A DNA stretch of 64,000 nt, taken from assembly GCA_041920465.1 (NCBI GenBank), contig JBHGXW010000045.1, positions 1-64,000 of the forward strand. The letters are read 5' to 3'. The translations under genes and the position numbers were made by a program. Below the pieces are notes generated by a model. It saw nothing but the letters and a program-made list of their open reading frames with translations. It did no database searches and was not told the DNA's origin. Shown here piece after piece: positions 8,467 through 17,645 of the stretch (position 1 is the stretch's first letter; every line of letters starts with the position of its first letter). The stretch is from Brevibacillus_H sp041920465. GTDB taxonomy: Bacteria > Bacillota > Bacilli > Brevibacillales > Brevibacillaceae.

Positions 8467-9096
8467 GTGATTGAAAAGAAGAAACTGATTCCTTCTCTGG
8501 TGAAGGATCCCAAATTAATAGAAAAACGCCGTGAACAAATCATCGAAGCAGCTGTTGACTTGTTTATTCACAAGGGATTTCACAAAACGACGACAAGAGA
8601 GATTGCCAGGGCTTCCGGTTTTAGTATCGGGACGCTGTATGAATATATCGAGTCCAAGGAAGATGTCCTTTATCTAGTCTGCGACGCGATTCATGCAGAG
8701 GTGGAGAAACGCTTGCGTGAAGCCATCACGTTTAAAGGAACAGGGCTCAAAGTACTAAAAATGGCGCTAAGAAGCTTTTTCCGCGTGATGGACCAAATGA
8801 GCGACCGGGTACTCCTTATCTATCAAGAAACCAAGTCTTTGCCGCTCGAGACGCTTCGCTATGTGCTTGGCAGAGAAGAAGCCATTACCGCGATTTTTGA
8901 AGAAATCCTGCAAAAAGGCATTGCCGACGGATCGATTACAATCGATGAGAAGCATGTCAAATTGATGGCTCACAACATTATGGTACTGGGTGAAATGTGG
9001 GTATTCAGACGCTGGACCATGCACAAGCATTACACGCTGGATGAATATATCGAAAAGCAGACAGCCCTTCTGCTGCGGGAAGTTAGCGCCGAGTAG
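8467..9096 (+). CDS. TetR/AcrR-family transcriptional regulator (probable acyl-CoA regulator)
   Basis: A 209-residue protein with an N-terminal TetR helix-turn-helix: RREQIIEAAVDLFIHKGF, TTTREIARASGFSIGTLYEYIESKED. The C-terminal ligand domain is all-helical. The GTG at 8467 is chosen because AAGGGGAG lies just before it. The longer frame from 8398 would place the operator-like site inside the coding region and lacks a spaced ribosome-binding site. Position between the beta-oxidation operon and icmF, and related palindromes at all three promoters, suggest control of this local regulon. Its ligand is probably an acyl-CoA (inference). Confidence 0.85.
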   Translation: MIEKKKLIPSLVKDPKLIEKRREQIIEAAVDLFIHKGFHKTTTREIARASGFSIGTLYEYIESKEDVLYLVCDAIHAEVEKRLREAITFKGTGLKVLKMALRSFFRVMDQMSDRVLLIYQETKSLPLETLRYVLGREEAITAIFEEILQKGIADGSITIDEKHVKLMAHNIMVLGEMWVFRRWTMHKHYTLDEYIEKQTALLLREVSAE

Positions 9097-9159
9097 GTAA
9101 CGAGTAGGTTAACTTAGTGAAATCGGTTAAATAGAGGAATGTAAGAGGAGGTACGAGAA

Positions 9160-12100
9160 ATGGAAACAGAAGTGTATCGCCCGACGAACAAAATTCGCTT
9201 TGTAACGGCAGCCAGCCTGTATGATGGCCATGATGCCTCAATCAATATCATGCGGCGGATTCTTCAATCCTCTGGTGCGGAAGTGATTCACCTGGGGCAC
9301 AACCGCTCCGTTGACGAAGTAGTAACTGCGGCCATTCAAGAGGATGTGCAGGGTATCGCTGTCAGCTCGTATCAGGGCGGCCACGTGGAGTATTTCAAGT
9401 ATATGATTGATCTCTTGAGAGAACGCGGTGCCGGCCATATTCGCGTTTTTGGCGGCGGCGGCGGAGTTATTGTGCCGCGTGAAATCCGTGAGTTGGAAGA
9501 GTACGGGGTTGCGAAAATCTTTTCACCGGACGACGGACGCACGCTTGGCCTGCAGGGCATGATCAATCACATGCTTCGAGAAACTGACTTTCCGACAGTG
9601 AAGCAGGTAGAACGAGAGATTGAAGAATTGCGTGAACAGAACCATAAAGCGGTAGCCCGTTTAATCTCTGTTGCGGAATATGCCGTCCAGAATTCCTCTG
9701 TTTTTCAACCGATTGAAGAAAAACTGCCGCAGCCTGAACACGTCATTCCCGTGTTAGGGATTACCGGTACGGGTGGAGCGGGAAAAAGTTCATTAACGGA
9801 CGAACTGGTACGCCGCTACATCCATACATGGAACGATAAAACGGTTGCCATTCTCTCCATCGATCCGTCTAAGCAAAAAACAGGCGGAGCGCTTCTCGGG
9901 GACCGGATTCGCATGAACGCCAACAATTCGCCGCGCGTCTTCATGCGAAGCTTGGCGACCCGTAAATCTGGCTCCGAGCTGTCTATGGCAGTAACAGACG
10001 CCTTGAAGGTGTTGAAAGCGGCCAAATTCGATCTGATTATCGTGGAGACAAGCGGTATCGGCCAGGGAGACGCCCAAGTAAAAGATATTTGTGATGTCGC
10101 GATGTATGTCATGACAAGTGAGTTCGGGGCTCCGTCTCAGCTTGAGAAAATTGATATGCTGGATTTTGCCGATGTGATTGCCATCAATAAGTTTGATCGC
10201 AAAGGCTCTGAGGACGCGCTTCGTGAAGTGCGCAAACAGTATCGCCGCAATCACAGCCTGTTTGATTTGCCGGATGACAAGATTCCTGTATACGGTACGA
10301 TTGCCAGCCAATTTAACGACCAGGGAACCAATGTCCTGTTTGCCGCAGTAATGAAAAAAATTGTGGAGAAAACGGGTGTTGATTGGAATGTAGGCCACTT
10401 GGATTCCACTCCGGTAGCCGTCCAGAAGAAATCGCTGATTCCGGCAGACCGTATTGGCTATCTTCAGGAGATTGCGAATACTGTGCGTAATTATCGCAAA
10501 TTTACGGAAGAACAGTCGGGTATTGCCCGCAAGTTGTATCAATTGCATGGCGCGAAGGAGACGCTTCTCGCCGCCAATTTGGAAAATGGAAACGATTTGA
10601 TTGCGGCAATTGATCGTCAAATCGCTCATTTTGAAAGCAAGCTGCATCCTGAATGCCGCCGTATTCTCGACAATTGGCCTTCCTTGAAAGAAGCTTATAA
10701 ACAAGACCAACTCGTTACCAAAGTACGGGATAAGGAGATTGTTACCAAGCTGTATACCGAATCTCTCTCCGGTACCCGTATTCCGAAGGTAAGCCTCCCG
10801 CAGTTTGAAGATTGGGGCGAGATTCTCAAGTGGTCCTTGAAAGAAAACGTACCGGGTGAATTCCCGTATACCGCGGGGGTATTCCCGTTCAAGCGTGAAG
10901 GGGAGGATCCAAGACGCCAATTCGCCGGAGAGGGAACACCGGAGCGTACCAACCGCCGTTTCCACTTCTTGTCCAAGAACGATGAAGCTAAGCGTCTCAG
11001 TACCGCGTTTGACAGTGTTACGCTGTACGGGGAAGACCCTGACTACCGTCCGGACATTTACGGTAAAATTGGTACCAGTGGCGTAAGCATCTGTACCCTT
11101 GAGGACATGAAGAAGCTGTATGCAGGATTTGACTTGTGTGCGCCGTCCACATCCGTTTCCATGACCATTAACGGGCCGGCCCCGATGATCCTTGCCATGT
11201 ATATGAATACTGCCATCGATCAACAGGTGGAGAAGTTTGTGGAGCGGGAAGGACGCCAGCCGAATGCGGAGGAGCTTGAGAAGATTAAAGCCTACACGTT
11301 GGCTACTGTCCGCGGAACCGTTCAGGCGGATATCCTGAAAGAAGATCAAGGACAGAATACGTGTATCTTCTCAACCGAGTTTGCGCTGCGGATGATGGGA
11401 GATATTCAGCAGTATTTCATTGACAACAAAGTACGCAACTACTATTCCGTCTCCATCTCCGGGTACCATATTGCCGAAGCGGGTGCCAACCCGATTTCCC
11501 AATTGGCTTTCACGCTGGCTAACGGCTTCACCTACATTGAATATTATCTGAGCCGCGGCATGCACATTGACGATTTCGCGCCGAATTTGTCCTTTTTCTT
11601 CTCCAACGGTCTTGATCCGGAATATACCGTGATTGGACGCGTTGCCCGCCGTATCTGGGCGACTGCGTTGAAGAACAAGTACGGAGCGAATGAGCGCAGC
11701 CAGAAGCTGAAGTACCATATTCAAACGTCCGGCCGATCTCTGCACGCGCAGGAAATGGATTTCAACGATATTCGCACGACACTTCAGGCATTGATTGCGA
11801 TCTACGACAACTGCAACTCGCTTCACACCAATGCGTACGATGAAGCCATCACAACGCCAACCGAGAATTCCGTACGCCGTGCGATGGCGATTCAGATGAT
11901 TATCAACAAAGAGTTAGGCCTTGCCAAGAACGAAAATCCATTGCAAGGTTCCTTCATTATCGAAGAGTTAACGGACCTCGTCGAAGAAGCTGTTCTTCAG
12001 GAATTCGAGCGGATCAGTGCCCGCGGCGGCGTATTGGGCGCGATGGAAACCCAGTATCAACGCGGCAAAATTCAAGATGAGTCGATGTACTACGAGATGA

Positions 12101-12411
12101 AGAAACATACCGGTGAATTGCCGATTATCGGGGTTAATACCTTCCTCAACCCGAATTCTTCTGAAGAAGACTACGAAATTGAACTGGCACGAGCGACTGA
12201 GGAGGAGAAAGAGCAGCAGATTCAGAACCTGCGCGCCTTCCAAGAGGCTCACCGCGAAGAAGCCGGTCCGGCGCTTCGCCGACTCCAGGAAGTGGCTGTT
12301 TCCGGCGGCAACATCTTTGCGGAGCTGATGGAAACGGTAAAAGTGGCTTCCCTTGGTCAAATTACCGCAGCCCTTTACGAAGTAGGCGGACAATACCGCC
12401 GCAATATGTAA
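9160..12411 (+). CDS. icmF: Fused isobutyryl-CoA mutase IcmF
   Basis: A 1083-residue three-part enzyme that interconverts isobutyryl-CoA and n-butyryl-CoA with adenosylcobalamin. An N-terminal B12-binding domain (YDGHDASINIMRRI) is followed by a MeaB-like G domain (P-loop TGTGGAGKSSL near residue 205; NKFD). The C-terminal TIM-barrel mutase includes YRPDIYGKIGTSGVS. The two residues separating IcmF from methylmalonyl-CoA mutase appear to be F588 (RRQF) and Q732 (GQNT). They have the same spacing as the published F598/Q742 pair of Cupriavidus IcmF, which supports isobutyryl-CoA specificity. AGGAGG precedes the ATG. The gene follows the TetR gene by 63 bases. Confidence 0.95.
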   Translation: METEVYRPTNKIRFVTAASLYDGHDASINIMRRILQSSGAEVIHLGHNRSVDEVVTAAIQEDVQGIAVSSYQGGHVEYFKYMIDLLRERGAGHIRVFGGGGGVIVPREIRELEEYGVAKIFSPDDGRTLGLQGMINHMLRETDFPTVKQVEREIEELREQNHKAVARLISVAEYAVQNSSVFQPIEEKLPQPEHVIPVLGITGTGGAGKSSLTDELVRRYIHTWNDKTVAILSIDPSKQKTGGALLGDRIRMNANNSPRVFMRSLATRKSGSELSMAVTDALKVLKAAKFDLIIVETSGIGQGDAQVKDICDVAMYVMTSEFGAPSQLEKIDMLDFADVIAINKFDRKGSEDALREVRKQYRRNHSLFDLPDDKIPVYGTIASQFNDQGTNVLFAAVMKKIVEKTGVDWNVGHLDSTPVAVQKKSLIPADRIGYLQEIANTVRNYRKFTEEQSGIARKLYQLHGAKETLLAANLENGNDLIAAIDRQIAHFESKLHPECRRILDNWPSLKEAYKQDQLVTKVRDKEIVTKLYTESLSGTRIPKVSLPQFEDWGEILKWSLKENVPGEFPYTAGVFPFKREGEDPRRQFAGEGTPERTNRRFHFLSKNDEAKRLSTAFDSVTLYGEDPDYRPDIYGKIGTSGVSICTLEDMKKLYAGFDLCAPSTSVSMTINGPAPMILAMYMNTAIDQQVEKFVEREGRQPNAEELEKIKAYTLATVRGTVQADILKEDQGQNTCIFSTEFALRMMGDIQQYFIDNKVRNYYSVSISGYHIAEAGANPISQLAFTLANGFTYIEYYLSRGMHIDDFAPNLSFFFSNGLDPEYTVIGRVARRIWATALKNKYGANERSQKLKYHIQTSGRSLHAQEMDFNDIRTTLQALIAIYDNCNSLHTNAYDEAITTPTENSVRRAMAIQMIINKELGLAKNENPLQGSFIIEELTDLVEEAVLQEFERISARGGVLGAMETQYQRGKIQDESMYYEMKKHTGELPIIGVNTFLNPNSSEEDYEIELARATEEEKEQQIQNLRAFQEAHREEAGPALRRLQEVAVSGGNIFAELMETVKVASLGQITAALYEVGGQYRRNM

Positions 12412-12416
12412 AGTTA

Positions 12417-12451
12417 CCCACACGGCGTTAGCTTACGCAGTGCCGTGCGGG
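12417..12451. repeat. Dispersed GC-rich palindrome, copy 2 (divergent)
   Basis: CCCACACGGC (12417-12426) pairs with GCCGTGCGGG (12442-12451). The loop contains TTAGCTTACG, resembling the loops of other copies. It lies 6 bases after the icmF stop codon. Confidence 0.55.
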
Positions 12452-12492
12452 ACCCCAGTTCTTCTGGCATGGCAGCATCGGCTAAATACAAG

Positions 12493-12527
12493 ATCCCCCG
12501 GAGCATTTTTGCCCGAGGGATTTTTTT
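12493..12527 (+). terminator. Rho-independent terminator after icmF
   Basis: ATCCC (12493-12497) and CGG pair with CCG and GGGAT (12517-12521), followed by seven T. It closes the acyl-CoA block. Confidence 0.75.
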
Positions 12528-12884
12528 GTAATATTGCACTAGCATTGCATAAAACTTTATGGTTCTTGTCAAGCAAACTAACTTGTTGGGCATAGCAGTA
12601 AACTTAGGGTATTAATTGGTATTTAGAATCTTCCGTCTTTTTGTTGATTGACTTTTCAAGCAAAAAGGCCATAAACAAATTCGTTAAGATGCTCTATATC
12701 ACCGATTTCAAACTGGCACAGAGTTTCCTCATAGATCTTCTCAGGATTCCATTAAGCTTTTTTCAATTTGAATTATTTTATGGCTTGCAACGGAAGGAAA
12801 AAATACGATGGAGGATCCTGGAACTTTGCAAATAAAAATAAAATAATAAGGTGTGCCTTGATCGTAAAAGCAATAAAAATGTTG
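12528..12884. other. AT-rich intergenic stretch, no gene recognised
   Basis: About 350 bases with clearly lower GC content than the flanking core genes. Two short open frames (12641-12835, 12768-12965) have no recognisable protein features and weak start signals, so I do not call them. The stretch marks the left edge of the accessory island. Confidence 0.5.
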
Positions 12885-12925
12885 TTGACATATATTTGTA
12901 TGGCGGTTATATTTGTATCATACAA
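12885..12925 (+). promoter_or_regulatory. Sigma-A promoter and MarR-type operator before the MarR gene
   Basis: TTGACA (12885-12890), a 17-nt spacer and TATATT (12908-12913) make a near-consensus promoter. The perfect inverted repeat TTGTAT-C-ATACAA (12913-12925) abuts the -10 box, as expected for an autoregulating MarR repressor. Confidence 0.65.
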
Positions 12926-12979
12926 TAATACACATTATGCATTTTTTGTATGGTGTTCAATATAGTGAAAGGAGTTCCA

Positions 12980-13423
12980 ATGAACACATCACTTTTCCAT
13001 GAGTTTGTAAATGAAGTTATTAAAATGTCTGGACTACTCGGGAGAGAAACGTCGGTAGTCGCGAACTTAACTCCAAAACAGTGTCATATCATTATGGAAA
13101 TTGGCACGAAAACTCTGCGTAATGGAGATTTGGCCATCTCATTAGGTGTTGATCCGTCGACTTTGACTAGAACGCTGGAACCCTTGGTTAAACATGGATT
13201 ATTAAAGCGAGATCTCAATCCAACCAATCGCAGAGAAGTTTTAATTAGCCTCACTGATGCAGGTTTGGACACTTTACAGTTTATCCAAAGTCAATTGCAC
13301 AATATGTTTAACCACATATTGTCTCAAATCCCGAGTGATCGTAGGCAGGAGGTTGAAAATAGTTTAGGGTTATTGCTTTCCATCATGAAAAGTAAAAACC
13401 ATCACTCCCATATGCTTAAATAA
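12980..13423 (+). CDS. MarR-family transcriptional regulator
   Basis: A 147-residue winged-helix protein. The recognition-helix region reads LAISLGVDPSTLTRTLEPLVKHGLLKR, followed by the wing NPTNRREVLISLTDAG, typical of MarR. The ATG at 12980 follows GGAG (12971-12974). It is the first gene of the AT-rich island and precedes a drug exporter, a common MarR-exporter pairing. The exporter's inducer probably acts on this repressor (inference). Confidence 0.88.
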   Translation: MNTSLFHEFVNEVIKMSGLLGRETSVVANLTPKQCHIIMEIGTKTLRNGDLAISLGVDPSTLTRTLEPLVKHGLLKRDLNPTNRREVLISLTDAGLDTLQFIQSQLHNMFNHILSQIPSDRRQEVENSLGLLLSIMKSKNHHSHMLK

Positions 13424-13431
13424 GAAGAGGG

Positions 13432-13539
13432 TGGGTGATTTCTCACCCATTCCGATTCTTTGGTGAAAAAAATGATTGTCCAGGAAGGAGAGATGTAAAA
13501 AATTTTAGCATTTCATATACCGTACTGCCGTATAGTATA
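13432..13539 (+). promoter_or_regulatory. MarR-exporter intergenic: short hairpin, 11-codon frame, imperfect palindrome
   Basis: TGGGTGA-TTTC-TCACCCA (13432-13449) is a perfect 7-bp hairpin. A tiny frame, GTG at 13463 to TAA at 13498, encodes an 11-residue peptide and ends beside AAGGAG; whether it is translated is unknown. An imperfect 24-bp palindrome (13516-13539, TATAC...GTATA ends, 18 of 24 symmetric) precedes the exporter gene and may be a second operator. Confidence 0.35.
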
Positions 13540-13566
13540 TTTTGTGAAGTGGAAGGATGATTTCAT

Positions 13567-15087
13567 TTGAAGACAAATGTTGGAGCTGTTCTTATCGCTC
13601 TGTTATTGGGCGTATTCATGGAGAATTTAGATCACACTATCATGGCATCTGCACTACCCACAATCGTTTCAGACTTGAGTGGCATGGATATCTTTTCTTG
13701 GGTATTTTCTGTTTATCTCTTAACCTCAACGATTTTTATTCCGGTTTTCGGAAAGTTAGCGGATCAATACGGTAAGAAACCGTTTCTATTGATCGGATTT
13801 ATTACTTTCGTGTTGGCGTCAATTTTATCAGCCAATGCAGAAACAATGGGACAGCTTATTTTGTACCGTGCCTTGCAAGGAATGGGAGCAGCACCGCTGA
13901 TGCCAATTGCTTTCTCGATGATATTTGACCTTGTCAAACCAGAGAAACAAGGCCATATGCAAGGGTTATTTGCGATCGTAAACGGCGTTTCCATGATTGC
14001 CGGACCCATTGTAGGTGCCTTTTTAACTGATCACTTTGGTTGGAACTGGGTCTTTCTCATCAATATCCCGCTCGGTGTGATCGCAACCATTCTCATCCTT
14101 CTGTTCTACAAGGAGCAAAAAGTGAGTAAACAAGCATCTATTGATTATGCCGGTACGGTTCTATTGGTGATGGCTATTACACCATTCATGCTGGGGCTGG
14201 TTATGGGAGGAAAAGAATATGGCTGGTTATCATGGCAGATTATCGGTCTATTTACGACAAGTTTCTTTTTCTCTTATCTCTTGATCCAAATTGAGAAAAA
14301 AGCGAAGGAGCCTATCATATCATTACAGCTTTTTAATCGTAAGGTAGTATCATCCACAAGTATCGCGTTCCTCCAAGGGATCGTTTTGATCGGTGTAATG
14401 ACTTATATTCCTTTCTTCATTCAAGGGATTTGGGGAGGGACTGCCACACAGGTTGGAAATTTGATAACCGGAATGATTATAGCCCTTATGGTAGGAGCAG
14501 CCATGGGAAGTCATCTTATGGCGAAAATGTCAGCTAGAGCCCTCATTGTTTTTTCGGCAATCCTTATGGCGGGAAGCAGTGTCGCTTTCGTTCAATTAGA
14601 AGCTAGCTCTACTCCCTTGTTTTTGTTGATTACACTTATTGTCATGGGATTAGGTATGGGGCCGCTGATGCCGCTTACCACTCTTCTTGCACAGAATGCC
14701 GTGTCAAAAGAACATACCACGAGTGTTACCTCGCTTGTCTCTTTCTATCGGAATATCGGAATGGCAGTAGGAAGCAATATTCTTGCGATATTTGTAAATC
14801 TCGGTTTGAGCACCTCTATGGATAAAATTGCGAAAGATTTTACAAACATTTCGCCACAAATTTTGGCAAGAATTGAGGATCCGAATCTGTTACTGAATGG
14901 AAAACTCCAAGCTGGAATACCACAAGAACTTATCAACCTTATGAAGGCGGGATTAAGCATAGGTATTTCCAACGTATTTATTGCTTGTTTCGCTGTGATC
15001 GCACTGATGATTCTCTTTAGTTTACTTGCAGGTAAAGAAAAACTCGTAAGTCATTCGGACGGACAAAAGAAATTTGGTTTCCATTAA
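13567..15087 (+). CDS. MFS drug exporter, DHA2 (EmrB/QacA) family
   Basis: A 506-residue, very hydrophobic protein with 14 predicted membrane spans. It opens with the DHA2 signature region (ENLDHTIMASALPTIVSDL, FGKLADQYGKKPFL). Family members are proton-driven exporters of drugs and toxic organic compounds. The start is TTG, with GGAAGG about 10 bases upstream. It lies downstream of the MarR gene and probably belongs to the same detoxification unit as the following membrane protein and SDR. Codon use is AT-richer than in the flanking core genes. Confidence 0.9.
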   Translation: MKTNVGAVLIALLLGVFMENLDHTIMASALPTIVSDLSGMDIFSWVFSVYLLTSTIFIPVFGKLADQYGKKPFLLIGFITFVLASILSANAETMGQLILYRALQGMGAAPLMPIAFSMIFDLVKPEKQGHMQGLFAIVNGVSMIAGPIVGAFLTDHFGWNWVFLINIPLGVIATILILLFYKEQKVSKQASIDYAGTVLLVMAITPFMLGLVMGGKEYGWLSWQIIGLFTTSFFFSYLLIQIEKKAKEPIISLQLFNRKVVSSTSIAFLQGIVLIGVMTYIPFFIQGIWGGTATQVGNLITGMIIALMVGAAMGSHLMAKMSARALIVFSAILMAGSSVAFVQLEASSTPLFLLITLIVMGLGMGPLMPLTTLLAQNAVSKEHTTSVTSLVSFYRNIGMAVGSNILAIFVNLGLSTSMDKIAKDFTNISPQILARIEDPNLLLNGKLQAGIPQELINLMKAGLSIGISNVFIACFAVIALMILFSLLAGKEKLVSHSDGQKKFGFH

Positions 15088-15126
15088 AATACTGCAATTT
15101 GCATATGTACTTAGGGAGGAAAAGAA

Positions 15127-15651
15127 ATGAACATACAGCTTTTACAGTGGGGAATGTTTTCCTTTATGCTGGGACTGGTCTTGTCCCTGCCGCTTGCGGC
15201 TGTTTATTACCAAAAGAATTCACCGTTAACGAAAATTTTTACGAACCCCAGAAAGCTAAAATCAGCCCATCTCGATTTTTTCACGCAAGCTTTTGCCAGC
15301 GCATTTGTGTATCTGTTGGAATTTTGTACAAAAATGGAGTTTCCAAATTACGTGGTCATACCCCTTGTTTTTGGAACCATAGTGAATCCGCTGATCCTAC
15401 TAATAGAATCTACACCCATATACCGTTCAGGATACTTTAAAATTGTATACATGCTACTTCGAGTAACAAGTCCACTGTCGTTGTTTTTTGCTTGGACTGT
15501 CATAGCTGTAGTCTTTTTGCCGGGACTCTTGAAACTCCTGCTGGTTATCTTTATTCTGGTTGGGCTGTTGCTGATCTTGGTCTATTATGGGAAATTCAAC
15601 CAACTGACTGATAGCTCTCCTCGATTTCGGCAGGATGAGCACCAGGTTTGA
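15127..15651 (+). CDS. Four-TM membrane protein of unknown function
   Basis: A 174-residue protein with about four hydrophobic segments near residues 8-28, 70-95, 110-135 and 135-155. A charged C-terminal tail follows (DSSPRFRQDEHQV). AGGGAGGAAA precedes the ATG. I do not recognise a family. It is 39 bases after the exporter and 22 bases before the SDR, so the three are probably cotranscribed. Confidence 0.7.
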   Translation: MNIQLLQWGMFSFMLGLVLSLPLAAVYYQKNSPLTKIFTNPRKLKSAHLDFFTQAFASAFVYLLEFCTKMEFPNYVVIPLVFGTIVNPLILLIESTPIYRSGYFKIVYMLLRVTSPLSLFFAWTVIAVVFLPGLLKLLLVIFILVGLLLILVYYGKFNQLTDSSPRFRQDEHQV

Positions 15652-15673
15652 TTGAACTCAGGAGGTAATATTG

Positions 15674-16450
15674 ATGAAAAACCGTAATGTTTTGATAACA
15701 GGAGCCAGCAGTGGAATTGGATATGAATTTGCGAAGATTTTTGCAAAAAAGGAAAATAATCTTATCCTTGTCGCTCGGAATCGAACGAGATTAGAGGAAA
15801 TTCGTGCGGAGCTCATGGCAAAGGATATCACGATTACCATTATTGAAAAGGACCTTTCATTACCAAATGCAGCTATGGATGTCTACAACGAAGTGAAAAG
15901 TCAAAATCAGCGGGTTGATGTTCTTATCAATAGTGCTGGATTTGGTCTGCAGGGGAATTTTGATGAATTGAATCTTCAACAACAGCACAATATGATGCAT
16001 GTAAATATGGTATCTTTGACTGAACTTACACATCTGTTTGTGCAAGATATGATAGGCCAGAAATTTGGCAGGATTTTAAACATTGGCTCCATTGCCTCTT
16101 TTATTTCCATGCCTTCTATGAGTGTTTACGCTGCAACAAAAGCCTACGTACTATCGTTTTCTGAATCCTTGTCAAATGAACTGAAACGGTATGGAGACAT
16201 TTCCGTTACGGCTCTATGTCCCGGGCCCACGAAAACGAATTTTGTGAAGGCAGCAAACATGGTGAGTATGGAGGAAATGTATAACCGATTTGGCATGTCT
16301 GCTTCCATTGTAGCTCAGGCCGGATATGAGGCTCTAATCAAGGGAAGGCCCATTGAGATCCCTGGGAAAAGGTTTTCTCTAAGCATCATGGCGACTCGTT
16401 TTCTCCCCAGAAAATTGGTTCAAAAATTGATGATGATTGTAAACAAGTAG
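15674..16450 (+). CDS. Short-chain dehydrogenase/reductase (SDR)
   Basis: A 258-residue classical SDR. The nucleotide-binding TGASSGIG lies at residues 8-15, followed by the NSAG motif and the active-site serine in NIGSIAS. The YxxxK pair lies in YAATK (Y152, K156). It is predicted to use NAD(P)H to oxidise or reduce an unknown small alcohol or carbonyl. GGAGG (15661-15665) supports the ATG at 15674 over the TTG just before it. Clustering with a MarR regulator and an exporter suggests detoxification. Confidence 0.88.
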   Translation: MKNRNVLITGASSGIGYEFAKIFAKKENNLILVARNRTRLEEIRAELMAKDITITIIEKDLSLPNAAMDVYNEVKSQNQRVDVLINSAGFGLQGNFDELNLQQQHNMMHVNMVSLTELTHLFVQDMIGQKFGRILNIGSIASFISMPSMSVYAATKAYVLSFSESLSNELKRYGDISVTALCPGPTKTNFVKAANMVSMEEMYNRFGMSASIVAQAGYEALIKGRPIEIPGKRFSLSIMATRFLPRKLVQKLMMIVNK

Positions 16451-16457
16451 TTTTTTG

Positions 16458-16607
16458 GTGGTTTCTTTGGGCGCTGGCACACTGGCAGCTGCGTTCGCAG
16501 TTTCATCTGCGGTATTCGGAAACCTCGGTTCGTGTGTTGGCGGGATAATTCTATCATACTATGGCGGTGCCGATATGTTCCTCGTAATCTCGAAAGTGGT
16601 AAGCTAA
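16458..16607 (+). pseudogene. 3' fragment of an MFS transporter gene
   Basis: Fifty codons read SLGAGTLAAAFAVSSAVFGN, then a glycine-rich helix and LSYYGGADMFLVIS. This is like the last two membrane helices of a sugar/drug MFS exporter (compare the usual GGxxLxxYG pattern). Nothing upstream in frame continues it, because the SDR gene ends only 8 bases before. It is best read as a truncated remnant, pointing to deletion or insertion events in this island. Confidence 0.6.
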
Positions 16608-16664
16608 CGCAGAACGTAACTCAGGATCTTTTAAACTACAACGAATAAGGAGTGGGGATGTGCT

Positions 16665-17300
16665 TTGAAAAAACAATGGTCGGTAGGAATTCTCGTATTT
16701 AATCAGGTTGACGCTTTTGATTTCGTCGGTCCGTCTGAAATTCTCTCAATCGCCCGATACACAACGGATGAAGTTCAGAATATGCTTCTTGGGAAGGAAG
16801 GAGATAAACAAAAGCCGTTTCTGGTTTATACCATTTCGGAAACAGGAGAAGCGGTAACAGCCAGCAATGGGCTACGCATATTGCCTGATTACAGTATTGA
16901 GAACGCTCCGCATTTTGACATACTCCTAATTCCCGGCGCGTTTTTCCCAGATATCAAAAAGGTGATGGCCAATGACAAGGTAATTAAATGGATTCACGCC
17001 CGGATGAAAAATGTGGAACTGATGACATCAGTTTGCAGCGGTGCTTTGGTTTTGGCACAAGCGGGACTTTTAAACGGAAAAAAGGCAACAACCAACCGTA
17101 AAGCGCTTGATTTTATGCAGAAAATTTTTCCCGAAGTAACCGTAATTCGCGACTGTAAGTTTGTGGATGAGGGGAATGTTATTACTTCGCAAGGGCCTGA
17201 CGCAGGGATTTATCTAGCTTTTCATCTTATCAAAAGGTTAATGGGATTGGAAGCAAGTCACATCGCAGCTGACACCCTGGAGTTTGATGGCGATATTTAA
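16665..17300 (+). CDS. DJ-1/PfpI (class I glutamine amidotransferase-like) protein
   Basis: A 211-residue protein with the DJ-1/PfpI fold. The nucleophile elbow is SVCSGALVLAQAG (C124), preceded by DILLIPGAF and followed by an IAADTLEF end. The motifs resemble isonitrile hydratase/InhA-like members and the amidotransferase domains of AraC-type regulators, but no DNA-binding domain is present. The start is TTG after AAGGAGTGG. It is the last intact gene of the accessory island. Confidence 0.8.
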   Translation: MKKQWSVGILVFNQVDAFDFVGPSEILSIARYTTDEVQNMLLGKEGDKQKPFLVYTISETGEAVTASNGLRILPDYSIENAPHFDILLIPGAFFPDIKKVMANDKVIKWIHARMKNVELMTSVCSGALVLAQAGLLNGKKATTNRKALDFMQKIFPEVTVIRDCKFVDEGNVITSQGPDAGIYLAFHLIKRLMGLEASHIAADTLEFDGDI

Positions 17301-17645
17301 AAAAACAAGAGTCTGCGAATAACGAGATGTAGAATGGCTCTTCCTAAAATCTAAGTATTGTAGAGATGGTGAAGGTACTTTTGAAGAAAACAGCCGGTTT
17401 TTACTGGCTTGCCTTTAGAACAGTTTATAGGCTATTTACCCAGCAAATCAATCGCGCGATCCCCGTTTTCGTGAACTCACAACGGAATAGGTATAAAAAT
17501 AGGAATAAATGAAGTGTCCAAGGCAAACCCCAATCATTACTGCTGCTTCTAGTTTTGACGCTGTTCGTTTAAATATTCGCAAAATCCGCCGAAGTCAATT
17601 CTTGCAGTTTTTCAAAGTCGATCACACGTCTGCCATTTTCTATTC

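Noticed and set aside
9793..11349. Long open frame on the minus strand inside icmF
   Set aside because: It is antisense to a fully recognised enzyme with continuous conserved motifs; the reading is a codon-bias shadow. The same reasoning removes minus-strand frames inside atpA (48144-49562), atpD (50568-52304) and fadF (1550-2569).
12641..12965. Two short + strand frames before the MarR gene
   Set aside because: They have poor start signals and no recognisable features, and the second crosses the MarR promoter and operator.
17366..17512. 48-codon + strand frame in the rpoE upstream region
   Set aside because: It lacks a ribosome-binding site and lies in decayed sequence; coding status cannot be supported.
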